A stretch of DNA of 64,000 nucleotides from Agelaius tricolor. Its lineage: Eukaryota > Chordata > Aves > Passeriformes > Icteridae. Shown here in pieces: positions 17,201 to 51,215 of the stretch. Under the pieces are notes generated by a model, which saw only the letters and a program-made list of their open reading frames with translations, was not told the DNA's origin and made no database searches. The position numbers were made by a program, and so were the translations under genes. The DNA is taken from NCBI GenBank assembly GCA_023055355.1, contig JALJCS010000029.1, positions 2,666,001-2,730,000 of the forward strand. The letters run 5' to 3'. How positions within the stretch are numbered: position 1 is the first letter of the stretch; every line of letters starts with the position of its first letter.

Positions 17201-19555
17201 TTCATCCTTGGTCAGTTCCTCCTTGTCTCCTGCTGCTGAGAGCTGCTTGTCACCCGCAGATGCTTTACTGGGTGCTGTCACAGCTTCAGTTCCTGACAGG
17301 AAGAGCCCCAACACAAGCTCAGTCCAGCACCAAGTGGATTGGGAAAGCACAGCCTGCAGCACATTGCTCTGGAATATTTATTTCCCTCTCATTTATCTTC
17401 CCCATCAACTCACCATCTTTTTTGGAACCTTTGTTCTTCTTGTTCTTGACCTTCTCCTTTGGTTTCTCCCCTCGGGTTTCAATCATACACTTAACAGTCT
17501 TCTGGGATTTCAGAGACTGCTCAAACGTCTTCATTACCATGGGAGCTCGGACTTTGCTGCTTTCCTCTGCATCCCTGCAGGGAGGTGACCCATTAGCCTG
17601 GATTTCAGCTCTTCCCCCGCTCCCATCTCTGCTCAAAACAGAAATTTAAGACAAAACCCAAGCTCTGTACCGGAGGAGGCGCATGAAGTCATCTTTAAAG
17701 TCAAAGGTGCCATTTAGGAGGCCCAGGGCTCCTTTCTGCTGGAACTCGTTGCGGTACTTGTCCCTGAACTCCTTATGGACGTCGTCTATCAACTTGTCCA
17801 CGTAGGTTAGAGTCAGGATCTTCTGGAAGCCCACCTGCCAAGGAGCATGGCCAACAGACACTGCACTTCCAGCTCATTCAACAGCAGCAAGCAAGCAAAA
17901 ACCTCTCTGTTTAATTCAGAGTTCTTTAACTTGGGCAAGCTTCAGCATCCATGCACTTTCTGCTCTACCTTCCTAAATTTTTAAAATGCCCCCAAAAAGG
18001 TGAAAAACAGCCTAGAGCTTCACTTCAACAGGTGACTCTAACACACAGAGGCTGTCTCATGGCAACAGGGACACGTAGGGTAAGGGGAGAAAACCTTTAG
18101 CTTATCTGTGGGTCAACAGGAAAGGCAGTATGGATATATGGAGATAAGGTGCCAGGAGACTAAAAAAGAGAGTGTTAAATGCTCCATAAAGTGAAGGGAA
18201 CAATAACTTCTGGCTTTTTTTCAATAGCTCTGGCCAAAGTGAAGTTTTACAAGGCTGCAGCTTCTATTTGAGGTTTGATTAGTTTTAATCCTGTTGCAGA
18301 TGATTAAAATAAGCTGCTACTGCAGTGGCATTCAGCTGACAGACACCCATGTCCCCCCTTCTGGGGGAGCCTGGCTACACTGGGGTCACTGCTCAACATC
18401 CCCTGAATTGCTTTTCAGAGCCCCTCACCCCCCAAAATCCCAGAGACAGAGGAGCCAAACCACTCTGGGAGCTGAGGTCCAGCCCTAGGCAATGCAAACA
18501 GCTGCTTGCTCAAACCTCAGCACAGCAGGAACTGTTCCCCCTTTTTTCTGGGGAAATCTCCTTCCTTTGGGTTGGGGGCACATGGGGGGCTGGAGGGGCC
18601 CTCCTGCCACTACAGGGGTGCCTGGAGGGGGTCACTTACCACAAACACCAGCTCAAACTGGTTGTCCAGTTTGTACTTAAGCGTGAGGGCTTCATGGGTG
18701 AAGGAGTTGTTGCCACCTCTCTCCTGGGGGAGAGGAGCTGTCAGAATGGGGGTGCCAGCAGCACCCACCATCCCCTCATGCCTGTCACCCCCCCTCTCCC
18801 CAGTATCATCCCTGTCACCCCCCTTTCCCAAAGCCGTCCAGCATTCCTTACACAAGGCCCCACACGCCCTGGGCAGGTGGTCCCATCCATCCCCCCTCAG
18901 CTGGGTGATCCCACCCACCCCGGGGTGGCCGTGCTCCCTCTGCCCCATCCCAGACAGGTGGTCCCATCCAAGTCTGTCGCCTCCCCAAGGTGATGGTCCC
19001 ATCCACACCCCCCAAATGGGTGACCCCACTCCCAGAGCTGGTCGTGCCTGTGTGTCCCCTCCAACAGGTGATTCCCACCTGTGTGCCACCCCTCTCCTAC
19101 CCAGGTAGATGGTCCCACTCCTATCCGTCCTCTCCCACCCTCACCGGGCTGATCCCATTCCCCCAGAGCTGTTCGTGCCCGTGGTTCCCCCGCCCCACGC
19201 AGGTGGTCCCGCTCCCCATTCCCCCGCCAGCTCCGTGGGCTCAGCTGATGTCCCTTCCCAGGCAGACGGTCCCATCCCGCCTCCCCGCCATGTCTGTGGC
19301 CTCAGCTCTCTCCTCCCCAGGCAGACGGGTCCCACTGCCTCCCTCCCTCAGGGCAGCCGGGCGCTCCCTCTCCCCCCTCGCCAGGTATGTGACCCCTACC
19401 CAACCCTGCTCCCCCGGCAGCCGGCCCCGCCCGACCTGCAGGAGGACGGAGCGGATGAGGGCGTTGACGGGGGCGGTGGCGGCGGGCCCGCGCACGCCCT
19501 GGAAGCACCAGAGGACGAGGCCGCCCTTGCTGAAGATGGTGAAGAAGTCGAGCAT
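14212..19555 (-). CDS. SRPRA: Signal recognition particle receptor subunit alpha
   Basis: Fourteen coding exons on the minus strand: 19555-19436, 18723-18640, 17834-17671, 17574-17414, 17292-17139, 16676-16526, 16363-16257, 16066-15948, 15665-15579, 15488-15316, 15233-15020, 14943-14780, 14657-14559 and 14340-14212. All phases agree, giving 641 residues against 638 in human. The N-terminal SRX/longin region ([12 protein letters not shown]...) binds the beta subunit at the ER membrane. A charged linker ([13 protein letters not shown]) follows. The NG GTPase domain shows G1 GVNGVGKST, the G3 block DTAGR, the G4 block TKFD and a C terminus ending VVAALMKA. It docks SRP-ribosome complexes at the translocon. 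The start codon has a strong CCGCCATG context inside the shared promoter with FOXRED1. Confidence 0.98.
17835..18639 (-). other. SRPRA intron 2
   Basis: Unique intronic sequence with no recognised repeat or RNA gene. Exon 2 (18,723-18,640) lies immediately upstream in transcript order. Confidence 0.5.
18724..19435 (-). repeat. SRPRA intron 1, C-rich degenerate repeat
   Basis: The plus strand is a run of loosely repeated units built on a CAGGTGGTCCCATCC-like core, about 40-60 bp apart. The repetition keeps reading frames open on both strands and creates several long but meaningless ORFs. Confidence 0.65.
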
Positions 19556-19710
19556 GGCGGCGGCGCCGGGCCCGGCGGGGCGCACACGTCGCTCTGCCCC
19601 GCGCTTCCGCCGGAAGCCCCGCCCCCCCGCGCCATTGGCGGGATGGCGACGGGCGGGGGCGGGGCCAAGGCCCGGTCCAGGGGGCGGGGCCACAGGAAGG
19701 GGGCGGGGCC
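19556..19710. promoter_or_regulatory. Bidirectional SRPRA/FOXRED1 promoter
   Basis: Only 155 bases separate the SRPRA start codon (minus) from the upstream FOXRED1 ATG (plus). The interval has a palindromic ETS site pair CTTCCGCCGGAAG at 19,604-19,616, an inverted CCAAT box (ATTGG at 19,634-19,638) and several GC boxes (GGGCGGGG, for example near 19,680-19,705). This is the usual make-up of a TATA-less housekeeping bidirectional promoter. Confidence 0.85.
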
Positions 19711-22700
19711 ATGCTGCGGTGGGGGCGCGCTCTGCGCGCGCGGGGAGCGGGGGGGTTTGGGAGGGGGACCCCGGAACCGGGGAGGGTCCCGGTATGGACC
19801 CCGGTATGGGGCCCGGCAGGGGTCCCGAGCCACCCCCTCCGCACCGCGGCTCCGCTCAGCTCCGACTTCTTCCGCGGTGAGATGCGGAGGGGTCCCCGGC
19901 ACCGCACCGGGGATTTGGGGGACATGAGGGGAGGGGGAAGAATGGAGGGGGGTCGGGGTGTGGATGGCAGGGAATGGGGAGGGGGTCAGGTAAATTGGGG
20001 TGTCCCAGGGAACGGAGAGGTTGCTGGGGTATCTGAGGATTGGGGTCGGGATTGCTGGGAATGGGGGGGGGAGCTGGGAATGGAGGGGCGCTGGGAACGA
20101 GGAGGAGCTGGGAATAGGGGGGCGTTGGGAATGGGGTCGCTAGGAATGGAGGGCGCTGGGAATGCAGGGGCGCTGGGAATGGAGGGGCGCTGGGAACGGG
20201 GTCGCTGGGGTGGTTCCGGTCTGTATGGGAGCGTGCCAGAGGGGCCTGGGGGCGATCCCTGGGGGCGGTCCCTGGGAGCTGTGGGGATGGCAGGGAGCAT
20301 TGCTGGGGCTGGGGAGAGTTGGGCGGCCGGGGGTCTCCGAGGGGACTGGGGGGCTCCACCAGACCCAGGGGACACTGGAGGGGTGCCAAGGGGGCTGTCG
20401 GAGGATCCTGGTGGAGGTCTTGGGTGATTCCCAGAGCGGACTCTGGACTCGCAGCGGGAGGCACTGGTGTCATTCCAGGTTACTGGAAGCGTTCTGGTGG
20501 TTCACAGAGGGTTCGGGGGTGTTTTCCCGGTGACCCAGGGGGACCTGAGGTGGGGGGTATCCTGGGAATGTCCCAGAGGGGTTCTGGGGGATGCAGAGGT
20601 ACCGGGGCTGCCGGCCGTGCCCCCCCAGGCTCGGCAGCCCCCGCTCCGCCGCAGAGCTGGGGCAGAGCCTGGAGCGCATGGCACAGACCCTGCGGGATCA
20701 GCTGCCGGCCGCGGGGAGCGCCGGGGGCGGCTGGATCCCCCCGGGCACCCACCCCGACCCCCGGCCCCCCGACGAGGCCGACGTGGTGGTGGTGGGCGGC
20801 GGCGTGGTGGGCTGGTCCGTGGCCTACTGGCTGAAGGTGCTGGAGGGCCGGCGGCGGCGGCACGGAATGAGGGTGCTCGTGGTGGAGCGGGACCCTATGG
20901 TGAGACACCCCCGCCCAGGGCAGGCTGTGGCCCTCGGGACCCCCCTGAACCCCTTCTATTCTGGGTATTCAGAGCCTTCAGTATCAGTATGAGTACCTTT
21001 GGGTATTTATATCCTTCAGTATTCCAGAGCCTCCACAGTGCTGTCGGCAGGGGGGATCCGGCAGCAGTTTTCCCTCCGGGAAAATATCCAAATGTCCCGA
21101 TTCTCTGCCAGCTTCCTCCGCAACATCAATGTACGTGGGGTTAGATGGGCTGGGGTAATTTGGGGAGTCCAGCCCCGCTCACTGTGGTCCCCGTGTCCCC
21201 TTACAGGAATACCTTGGGGTGCCGAATGAGCCCCCCATCGACATCCAGTTCCGGCCTGGGGGGTACCTGTTCCTCGCATCCCCCCAGAACGCTGCTGCCC
21301 TCGAGGCCACCGTCCAATTGCAGAGGTGGGGGACACACATGGGACCCTCCCCGGGGGGGTTTCAGGGGCTGGGGGTTATCCTGACCCTCCTCCACATGTT
21401 GTCCATCCCCAGGGATGAAGGGGCACAGGTGACCTTGCTGTCCCCCACCCAGCTGAAGGAGAAATTCCCCTGGATGAACACGGAGGATGTGGCTGTGGCA
21501 TCTTATGGTATGTGTGGGATGATGGGGGAGGGCATAGAGACCCCCCTCAACATCTTTCTTCATCCTCATCCTCCTGATGCATCCTTCATCCTGGCTTTGT
21601 TTATGGAAGGGGAGGTCCAGCTCTCCACAGTGCATGTATTGGGGGGGGTCACACAGTAGTTTCCCCCTGTGTTTCCCTGTCCAGGTCTGGAGGATGAAGG
21701 CTGGTTCGACCCCTGGACCCTCCTCAACGCTTTCCGGCGCAAAGCCACATCCCTGGGAGTCCAGAGCTGCTCCGGGGAGGTGCGAGGTGAGGGATGGGGG
21801 TGCACAGCAAGGCTTCCCCCCTGCCACCCCCAGGAGCCCCCACCTGACCCCAAAACCCTCCAGCTTTTGTCACCTCGACCAACTACGTGATGTCGTCAGC
21901 GCCGCCGTCTGCGCGCATCAAATACGTCCACGTGAGTGTGTGTGTGTCCCCCTGGCTCCCTGGGAGTGCCCCTGAGCCCCTGCAGCCCTGACCCCCTGTC
22001 TGTGCCCTCCCAGGTCCACATGCCAGACAGCCTGGAGTACCAGCCCGTGGCCTGTGCCATCGTGGTCAATGCCGCGGGCGCCTGGGCTGGGAAGCTGCTG
22101 GAGGCAGAGGGGCTGCCCCGGGGGCTGTGCCAGCCCCCCCTGCCCATCCAGCCCAGGAAGAGGTACTGGGGCTTACAGCAGGGACAGCCTGGCAGCACCC
22201 CTCTGATGGGGGTCAGCTCCTGGGCTCAGAGGGAGGGCACACCCCAGGAACTCCTTTTTCAGGGGGTGATGCCCTTGGTGCTGTTTTGGGGGGTACTTTA
22301 GCACTGTGTCATGGGGGAGCACCTCAGCACTTTTATTTTGGGAGGAGGGTGTTATCCTGGCCCCCTGTGTCTATGAGGGGGTGACGTGAACCCTTAGGTG
22401 CTATTTTGGGGGGTCACAGAATGGGACATACATCCCAGCACCCACCACCCTCCAACTTCTGGGGGGGACAGTGAGCTTCCTCAGTTTGTTATTTTGGGTA
22501 GGGTCTTGCATCCTGGAGCTCCCATTATTCCTCAAGTGCCATCAGCCCCATTGTCTCCATTATGTCCTCATACTCCCCATCCCAGTGTCCCCATTGTCCC
22601 CCTCAGTGTCACCTATTGCCCCCCAGCCCTAGTATCCACAGTATTCTCCCAATATTCCCAATACCCCCATTATTCCCCCAGTGCCCCCATTACCTTGCCA

Positions 22701-23526
22701 GTGCTCCCAGCCCTATTACCCCCATTACCCCCACAGTACTTCAATTATTTCCCCAGTGCCCACAGCCCTATTACCCCCATTACCCCCACAGTACTTTAAT
22801 TATCCCCCCAGTGCCCACAGCCCCTCCAGTGTGCCTAGGAGTGACATGACCTGCTCAATGTTATTTTTCTGGGGGGGACAAACATCTCCACATCCCAGCC
22901 CCACTGCACCACACTGGGGGACAAGACAAGCACCTCTCACACTCTTCTGGGGGTTCCCCAGGTATGTGTTCACCTGGCACTGCCCCAACGGCCCTGGCCT
23001 CTCCTGCCCCTTCCTCATCGACACCTCTGGTGCTTATTTCCGTCCTGACGGCGCTGCCGGGAACTACCTGGGCGGGATGAGCCCCCCGGAGGTGAGCCCA
23101 TGGGGTCCCCTCAGATCACTCACCCCCCTGTTCCTTATCAGACACCTCCAGCTTATCCTTTTCCAGGAGGAAGAGCCGGATCCCAGCGATCTCTCGGTGG
23201 ATCACGATTATTTCCAGGAGCAGATCTGGCCCCGGCTGGCTCGGCGGGTCCCAGCCTTCGAATCCCTGCGGGTCAGGGGCTCTTGGGCAGGGTACTACGA
23301 CTACAACACCTTCGACCAGAACGGGGTGCTGGGCCCGCACCCCCGGCTGGAGAACCTGTTTTCAGCTGCGGGGTTTAGTGGCCACGGGCTGCAGCACGCG
23401 CCGGCTGCTGGCAGGGCCCTGGCCGAGCTGGTGCTCAGGGGCCGCTTTGAGACCCTGGACCTGCGGAGGCTGGGCTGGAACAGGCTGCTGGATGGGGAGC
23501 CACTGCAGGAGCACGGCGTGGTTTGA
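19711..23526 (+). CDS. FOXRED1: FOXRED1, FAD-dependent oxidoreductase for complex I assembly
   Basis: Secure exons are 20629-20899, 21020-21130, 21207-21325, 21413-21507, 21685-21786, 21864-21931, 22014-22162, 22962-23091 and 23167-23526. The first exon ends at 19,876. The FAD-binding Rossmann motif reads [17 protein letters not shown] in exon 2. Family blocks follow: [44 protein letters not shown] and FSGHGLQ. The protein is a mitochondrial inner-membrane-associated flavoprotein needed for complex I assembly. The start is uncertain. ATG 19,711 gives an arginine-rich mitochondrial-type leader ([16 protein letters not shown]), but its frame does not fit the phase of exon 2. ATG 19,794 fits and gives 495 residues (human about 486), but lacks that leader. 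See findings. Confidence 0.95.
20040..20225 (+). repeat. G-rich minisatellite in FOXRED1 intron 1
   Basis: A loose repeat of GCTGGGAATGGAGGGGC-like units of about 15-20 bp, roughly ten copies. It lies in the intron between 19,876 and 20,629. Confidence 0.7.
22500..22835 (+). repeat. C-rich minisatellite in FOXRED1 intron 8
   Basis: Units of the type CCCCATTATTCCCCCAGTG repeat irregularly in the intron between 22,162 and 22,962. The composition matches the larger array downstream of the gene at 23.6-25.0 kb. Confidence 0.75.
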
Positions 23527-23599
23527 TGGGGGCGGGGAGGGGGGAAACTGAGGCACAGCCGTGGACCCCCTCCCCAGGCCAGAGGTGGCATCCTGTAGG

Positions 23600-23605
23600 A
23601 ATAAA
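23600..23605 (+). terminator. FOXRED1: FOXRED1 polyadenylation signal
   Basis: AATAAA lies 74 bases after the stop codon, giving a very short 3' UTR that ends near 23,625. A short GGATGGATGGATG run follows at once. Confidence 0.85.
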
Positions 23606-23639
23606 ATGGATGGATGGATGAGTGTGCCAGAGAATTAAT

Positions 23640-25010
23640 GGAGTCCATGCCTGCCATGCTCCCTCCACCAGTGCTACCAGTATCCTCCCAGTAGCCTCAG
23701 TTCTAATGTCCCCATTGACACCTTCCACAACTTCAGTGTCCCCACTACACTCCATTCCTTCCCAATATCCCCATTATGTTCCCATACCTGCAGTCCCCAG
23801 GATCTCAGTGTTACCTACTGCCTCCCCAGTTCCCCCTAATCTCAGTGTCCTCACAGTGTTCCATTGCCCCAGTGCTCCCATTATCCAGTGCTCCAATCCC
23901 CTCCAGCCCCAGTACCCCCATTATGTTCCTATCCTCCAGATCCAGTGTCCATGTTATCCCCCCAGTGTCCCTCGCTGTCCCCACAGTGTCCCCTCTAACC
24001 CCTATTCCCTTCAGTGTGGTATTCACATTCTCTGAACAGAGAGAGACATAATTCTCTCTCCCAGGATTTTTCCTGGGGAAGGCAGCGAGAGAGAAGAAAT
24101 AAAACAATTATCTCTACTTGCTGCTCCTGTTTGGCACATGTGGAATGTGTTACGGTTATTGTTTACCAAGAGTGATTTGTTAATTGGACCGGTGATGGTT
24201 GTTTGGACAGATTGACCAATTGGGTCAAAGCTGTCTGGAAAGGGTCACAGGTTTTTTTTAGTGTAGTTTAGTATAGAGTATAGTATAGTATGTAATGTAG
24301 CCTAAATAAAGCTTTTCATCAGCCTTCTGAATCTTGGAGTCAGAGCACGTTATTCCCCAGCTGGGGGACACCTGCATCGATACCCCCAGTGCTTCCATTA
24401 TGATCTAGTGGCCTCAATATTCCCCCAGTGCCTCCAGCCCCAGTATCCCCGCAGTGTTCCCAGTATCCCTCCAGTGCCCCAGCTCCAGTATGCCCATTCC
24501 CCCCTGTATCCCCAGTGCCCCAGCCCCAGTACTCCCATTCCCCCCAGTATCCCCAGTATGCCCCCACTATTCCCAGTGTTCCCAGTGCCCCCGGCCCCAG
24601 TATCCCCGCATTGTTCCCACAGTGCCCCCAGCCCCAGAACACCCATTCCCTTCATACCCCCCAGTGTTCCCGCAGTGCCCCAGCTCCAGTAAGCCCATTC
24701 CTCCCAGTGTTCCCAGTATTCCCCCAGTGTTCCAGTGCCCCAGCCCCAGTACTCCCATTCCCCCTGGTATCCCCAGTATCCCTACAGTGCCCCAGCCCCA
24801 GTGTGCCCATTCCTCTGATATCCCCTCAGTGTTCCCACTATCCCCCCAGTGCCTCAGCCCCAGTATGCCCATTCCCCCTAGTATTCCAGTGCCCCCGGCC
24901 CCAGTACATCCATTCTCCCCGGTATCGCCAGTGTTCCCGCAATGCCCCAGCCCCAGTATTCCCACTCCCCCCAGTATCTCCAGTATCCCCCCAGTGTTCC
25001 CAATACCCTT
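23640..25010 (+). repeat. C-rich minisatellite between FOXRED1 and EI24
   Basis: Irregular units of about 20-45 bp built from CCCCAGTATCCCC and CCCCAGCCCCAGTA fill the gap between the two genes. The most regular part is 24,420-25,000. It is interrupted by an LTR at about 24,015-24,372. Long ORFs on both strands here only reflect the repetition. Confidence 0.85.
24015..24372 (+). mobile_element. Solo LTR, family B, inserted in the minisatellite
   Basis: A block with no C-rich repeat structure starts at TGTGGTATTCACA. It carries AATAAAG near 24,305 followed by a U5-like tail (GGAGTCAGAGCACGTTATTC near 24,334-24,353) and ends near CACCTGCA. It differs in sequence from the three family A elements. 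The right edge is uncertain by some tens of bases, and I could not define a target-site duplication. Confidence 0.7.
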
Positions 25011-25320
25011 CCCCGTGCATGTGGCGCCCTCTGGCGGCGGGCGGCAGCAGCGCGCACGCGCAACTGCATTTGGGGCAGAGGTGTCCGCACGGGCCCTTGG
25101 CGCATGCGCAGTTGAGGCGGTTGGCGGTGCCGGGGGGTGGTGGGCGGTGCCCCGATATGGGCGTGTCCCGTTTGTGGGCGGGGCGAGCGGCGGCAGGCGG
25201 GGCCGCGGCAGTGCGTGTGCGCGGTGCGCGGTGCGCGCGGCGCATGCGCGGTGGGCGCGGCCGGGCCGTGTGAGCCGGGCCCGTCCCGCCGTGCGCCCCC
25301 GGCCGGCCCCGGTGAGTGCG
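25010..25320 (+). promoter_or_regulatory. EI24: EI24 CpG-island promoter and non-coding exon 1
   Basis: A strong CpG island. It holds two perfect NRF1 palindromes GCGCATGCGC at 25,100-25,109 and 25,240-25,249 and a good CTCF-type motif at 25,021-25,040 (GCGCCCTCTGGCGGC core). A non-coding exon 1 probably ends at 25,311 before the donor GTGAGTGC. There is no TATA box. Confidence 0.75.
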
Positions 25321-26249
25321 GGGGGACCGGGGGGCCGGGGGCGGCGCACGGAGACAGGCGCGGGGGGCAGCGCCGGGGACCGCGGCCTTTCCATGTCGAA
25401 ACAAACCCCCCGGGGGCTCTGGGCACTGCGGGGGCGGCCCTGAGGGCATTTGGGAGCTGTCCCCTTCGAACACCGTGCGGGAGGCTGTGGCAACAGCCCG
25501 GGGTAAAGCGCGGGGCCCCGGCAGCCACGGCGGGGTCTGCCCTCCCCAGGTGCCTGAGGGTCACCCTCACCTGTCAGGGGTGCAGACCCCCAGGTCACCC
25601 CTCGGCTGCCAGGGGTGCAGACCCCCAGGTCACCCCTCAGCAGGGGCAATTCCTGTGGGTGCCCTGCTCGGCAGGGTGTTCCATGACTCGGGTTTTTAGG
25701 AGGAAGCTGCCTGTGATTAACTGGGCAATAAATCTGGAGGTCAGTTCTGGTTCCGCAGCTTAGATCCCGGCAGTGTTTGACTCAGAATATCCAAAACAAA
25801 CGCGTTTTTAAAATGATTTTAAATGGTTTGCGTCCCGCGGCTGCAGCAGCAGCAGCAGCACTGCCGTGCCGGGTTTGTGACTTCAGCCTGCTCCAGAGCT
25901 GCCTGGAGGATCGAGAGGTTTGCATGCTGCTGGGAAAGCACGAGTTTTGGTAGCTGCTGGTTTATTTTTGCCTTGTTTCAGAGGCTGGTTTTCTTTCTCT
26001 GGTGGTTTCCAAGAGCTGTTCCTCTAAGCCTGGGCTCGCTGGGTCCATCCCCTGGCCTGTTGGAGGGTGGCTGTGCCCAGCGAGGGCCGGGAATGCTGTT
26101 GGCAATCAGCGGGGTGTGCCTGACCCTGGAATTCCCGGCCAGCCCGCTGTTCCCAGCTGTGCCCTGTGTGTTCTCTCCACAGGCTCCTCCGTTTCCCGTC
26201 TCTCCAGGATGAGAGAGGCCTGGGCCCGGCTCTCCCCCTCTCCCTGTAG
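25312..26249 (+). other. EI24 intron 1
   Basis: Mostly unique sequence. A two-copy CAGACCCCCAGGTCACCCCTC duplication lies near 25,580-25,640 and a short CAG run lies at about 25,843-25,860. The acceptor CCCTGTAG at 26,249 precedes the exon that carries the start codon. Confidence 0.55.
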
Positions 26250-26287
26250 TTGATAGTTTGGGAAGCAGAGGTGATGCTGGAGTCGAG

Positions 26288-32847
<6,560 letters not shown>

Positions 32848-33378
32848 GCTGCCCCCAGAGCCCGGGGAGGGGGGACCCCCACGGGCTTCTCTGCGCCCCC
32901 GATCTCCAGGGACGGGCAGGACCCAGCCTGACGAGGTGTCACTGTCAGTTCTGCGTCTCCCCCTGGAAATTTTTTGGGGGAAAAAATCTGGGTTTTTAAC
33001 ACCTTTGTGAGTTTCCAGGAGCCGGGTTGTGCCCTGCGCTTGTTTTATAGTGGACTCTTTTGTACGCCTTTCCCGTGCCATGTCCCCGCTCGGGCCGTGG
33101 GTCGCAAGCCCGTCACCCGTTTTGCCGTTGTGTCCCTCCCGTGTCTCCCCCGTGTCCCCTGCCCCTCGTCCCCCTTCCCGCTCCCTCCATCTCCCCTAAC
33201 TCAGGTCGTGGGAGGGGGGCGGGCATTTCCGGGAGCTCCCGCTGCCGTCGAGCACAGCGTCCCCCTGCCGTGCATGTACCGTTTCTGTCGGGTCGGGGAA
33301 GGAACCGGTGACGTTCAGACCCCTTTGGATATTTCGGGCCGGTTTATCAACTTTTCTCTAGTATTTTCACACTGAAAC

Positions 33379-33384
33379 ATTAAA
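33379..33384 (+). terminator. EI24: EI24 polyadenylation signal
   Basis: ATTAAA lies about 530 bases after the stop codon at 32,847. The GC-rich STT3A promoter begins within 100 bases. Confidence 0.7.
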
Positions 33385-33799
33385 CGGAGAGACCACGATT
33401 CTCAGCCCTTCTGTTCTGCCGCTCTCGTTTCTGCGGGCGGGGTTCCCGGGCCGGGCTCCCCCCGCGCCCCCGGTGGTTCCGCCGCCCACGTGGCCAGGCG
33501 CGCTTCCGCTTCCGGCCACGTGACCCTCCGGCCCCGCCAACCCGGACGGACACGTCACGGCTCGTTCCCCGCCGGCACCGCCCACCTCCCACTCCACCAA
33601 TGGGGAGGCGCCATGCTCCTCACGCGCCGCCCCGCTCGATTGAGTATTCGGCGCTTTGGCCAATGAGCGAGGCCGCGCTTGGAGTGGCGTGCACGACGGC
33701 CAATGGGAAGCGGGCGGGGGCGGGGCGCGGGCTGGCGGCGGCGGCAGCAGGGCGGCTGCGCGGGGCGGATGGACGGGGCGGCGGGGCCGCGGTGAGGGA

Positions 33800-42607
<8,808 letters not shown>

Positions 42608-42862
42608 AGGGGCCGGCGCCGGCCGCGCCAGACACCGCACTGACCCAGCCTTGCCTGTGCAGCAGAGATTCGGGGGTTTGCTGGGGGTTCGAGGGGGGCT
42701 CTTTCGGGTTTGTTTTATACCGTTTGTAAGCGCAGGCAGCGGCGGGAGGACCCTGCCCGCCCCGTCCTGCCGGGAGTGATTTTTATATACACACGGAGCC
42801 GTCGCCAAATCAGAATTGCGGCTCTCATCGGGGCTGATTGACCAGGAATTGTAAAGAATACA

Positions 42863-42872
42863 AATAAATAAA
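42863..42872 (+). terminator. STT3A: STT3A polyadenylation signals
   Basis: Two overlapping AATAAA signals (AATAAATAAA) lie about 255 bases after the stop codon. The CHEK1 start codon is only about 290 bases downstream. Confidence 0.85.
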
Positions 42873-42889
42873 AATCAGTTTGGAGGGTT

Positions 42890-50309
<7,420 letters not shown>

Positions 50310-50442
50310 GCCCTCACACCCCTTCTCTGCCTCTTCCTTCTCTTCCTCCACCTCCTCCTCCTCTTCTTCCTGGCTGCACTCTGGCAGCAGCACCCAAATA
50401 CTGTGAAGGTGTCTGGCCACCTGTTTTAGGTTTTGAAGGTTC

Positions 50443-50448
50443 AATAAA
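50443..50448 (+). terminator. CHEK1: CHEK1 polyadenylation signal
   Basis: AATAAA lies 134 bases after the stop codon, giving a short 3' UTR that ends near 50,470. Confidence 0.88.
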
Positions 50449-50649
50449 GCCCTGGGGGACACGAGGCAAGGCTGGTTGCTGCAAGGGGGAGTTGCACGGG
50501 GTTGTTCACTCTGAAACCTGCTGATGGCGCATCTTTCCTCATCCGGGGTAAATCCCACTGCGGGATCTCTGCCGAGCCCTAAACCCGCCCCAAAGGCTGG
50601 GAGCTGACCCCCTCCCCCCCCGCCCCCATTCCTGCCCTGTCTCAGGGCA

Positions 50650-51215
50650 GTGGCTGCCCTCATTTTCCAACCTCTCTAATTGCTTTTCGGAAGGACTAAC
50701 GAGCCCGAGAGCTGCCAGGGGTTGTTAGCGCTGGAGCGAGAGAGGAGAGCCAGGGATTAACCCCATCCCCCCAAAAAGAGCATCCCCCCCAAAAAAAACC
50801 CACCCCAGGGTGCAAACCCTGAGATATCACCACAATTCCTCCCTAAAACTGCATCAGTGTTTAATCATTGGGCTAAAAAAAATGCATTTTTTACTTGTTT
50901 ACCCCTTCTTAAATTATTATTTTTTTAATATCCCTTTCCCCAGCCTTTTTGTTTCCCTGGTGGGAACCCCCCTTGGGCAAAGCAATTAGCGGCGATTTTT
51001 TAATTGCATATTTATATTGCAGCTGGGGAGCGAGACCCCGGCAGCGGGCGAGGGAAGGCAGGAAGACGCCGCGCTCCGACCTTGTTTGCTTTTCAGCTGG
51101 GATTAAGCACTTTTAATTGTCCCAGAGATCACAGATTGCGGCCAGGGGGGATAATTAGGCTGAATACAAGGTTTTCTGGTTCATTCCCCCCAGGAATTTA
51201 TATTTCTAAGGGCAT
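50650..51215. promoter_or_regulatory. Candidate regulatory cluster downstream of CHEK1
   Basis: Unique, non-repetitive sequence has several homeodomain-type cores: CTAATTG near 50,676, CAATTAG near 50,983, TTAATTG near 51,113 and TAATTA at 51,152-51,157. A GGATTA bicoid/OTX-type site lies at 51,100. Its composition differs from the surrounding minisatellites. Conservation could not be tested here. Confidence 0.4.

Noticed and set aside
18990..19927. Overlapping long plus-strand frames across SRPRA intron 1 and exon 1
   Set aside because: They run antisense through a repeat-rich intron and the real SRPRA exon; low-complexity proline-rich products.
24428..25649. Open frames of about 280-360 codons on both strands near 25 kb
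   Set aside because: They are products of the C-rich minisatellite and the EI24 CpG island; translations are simple repeats.
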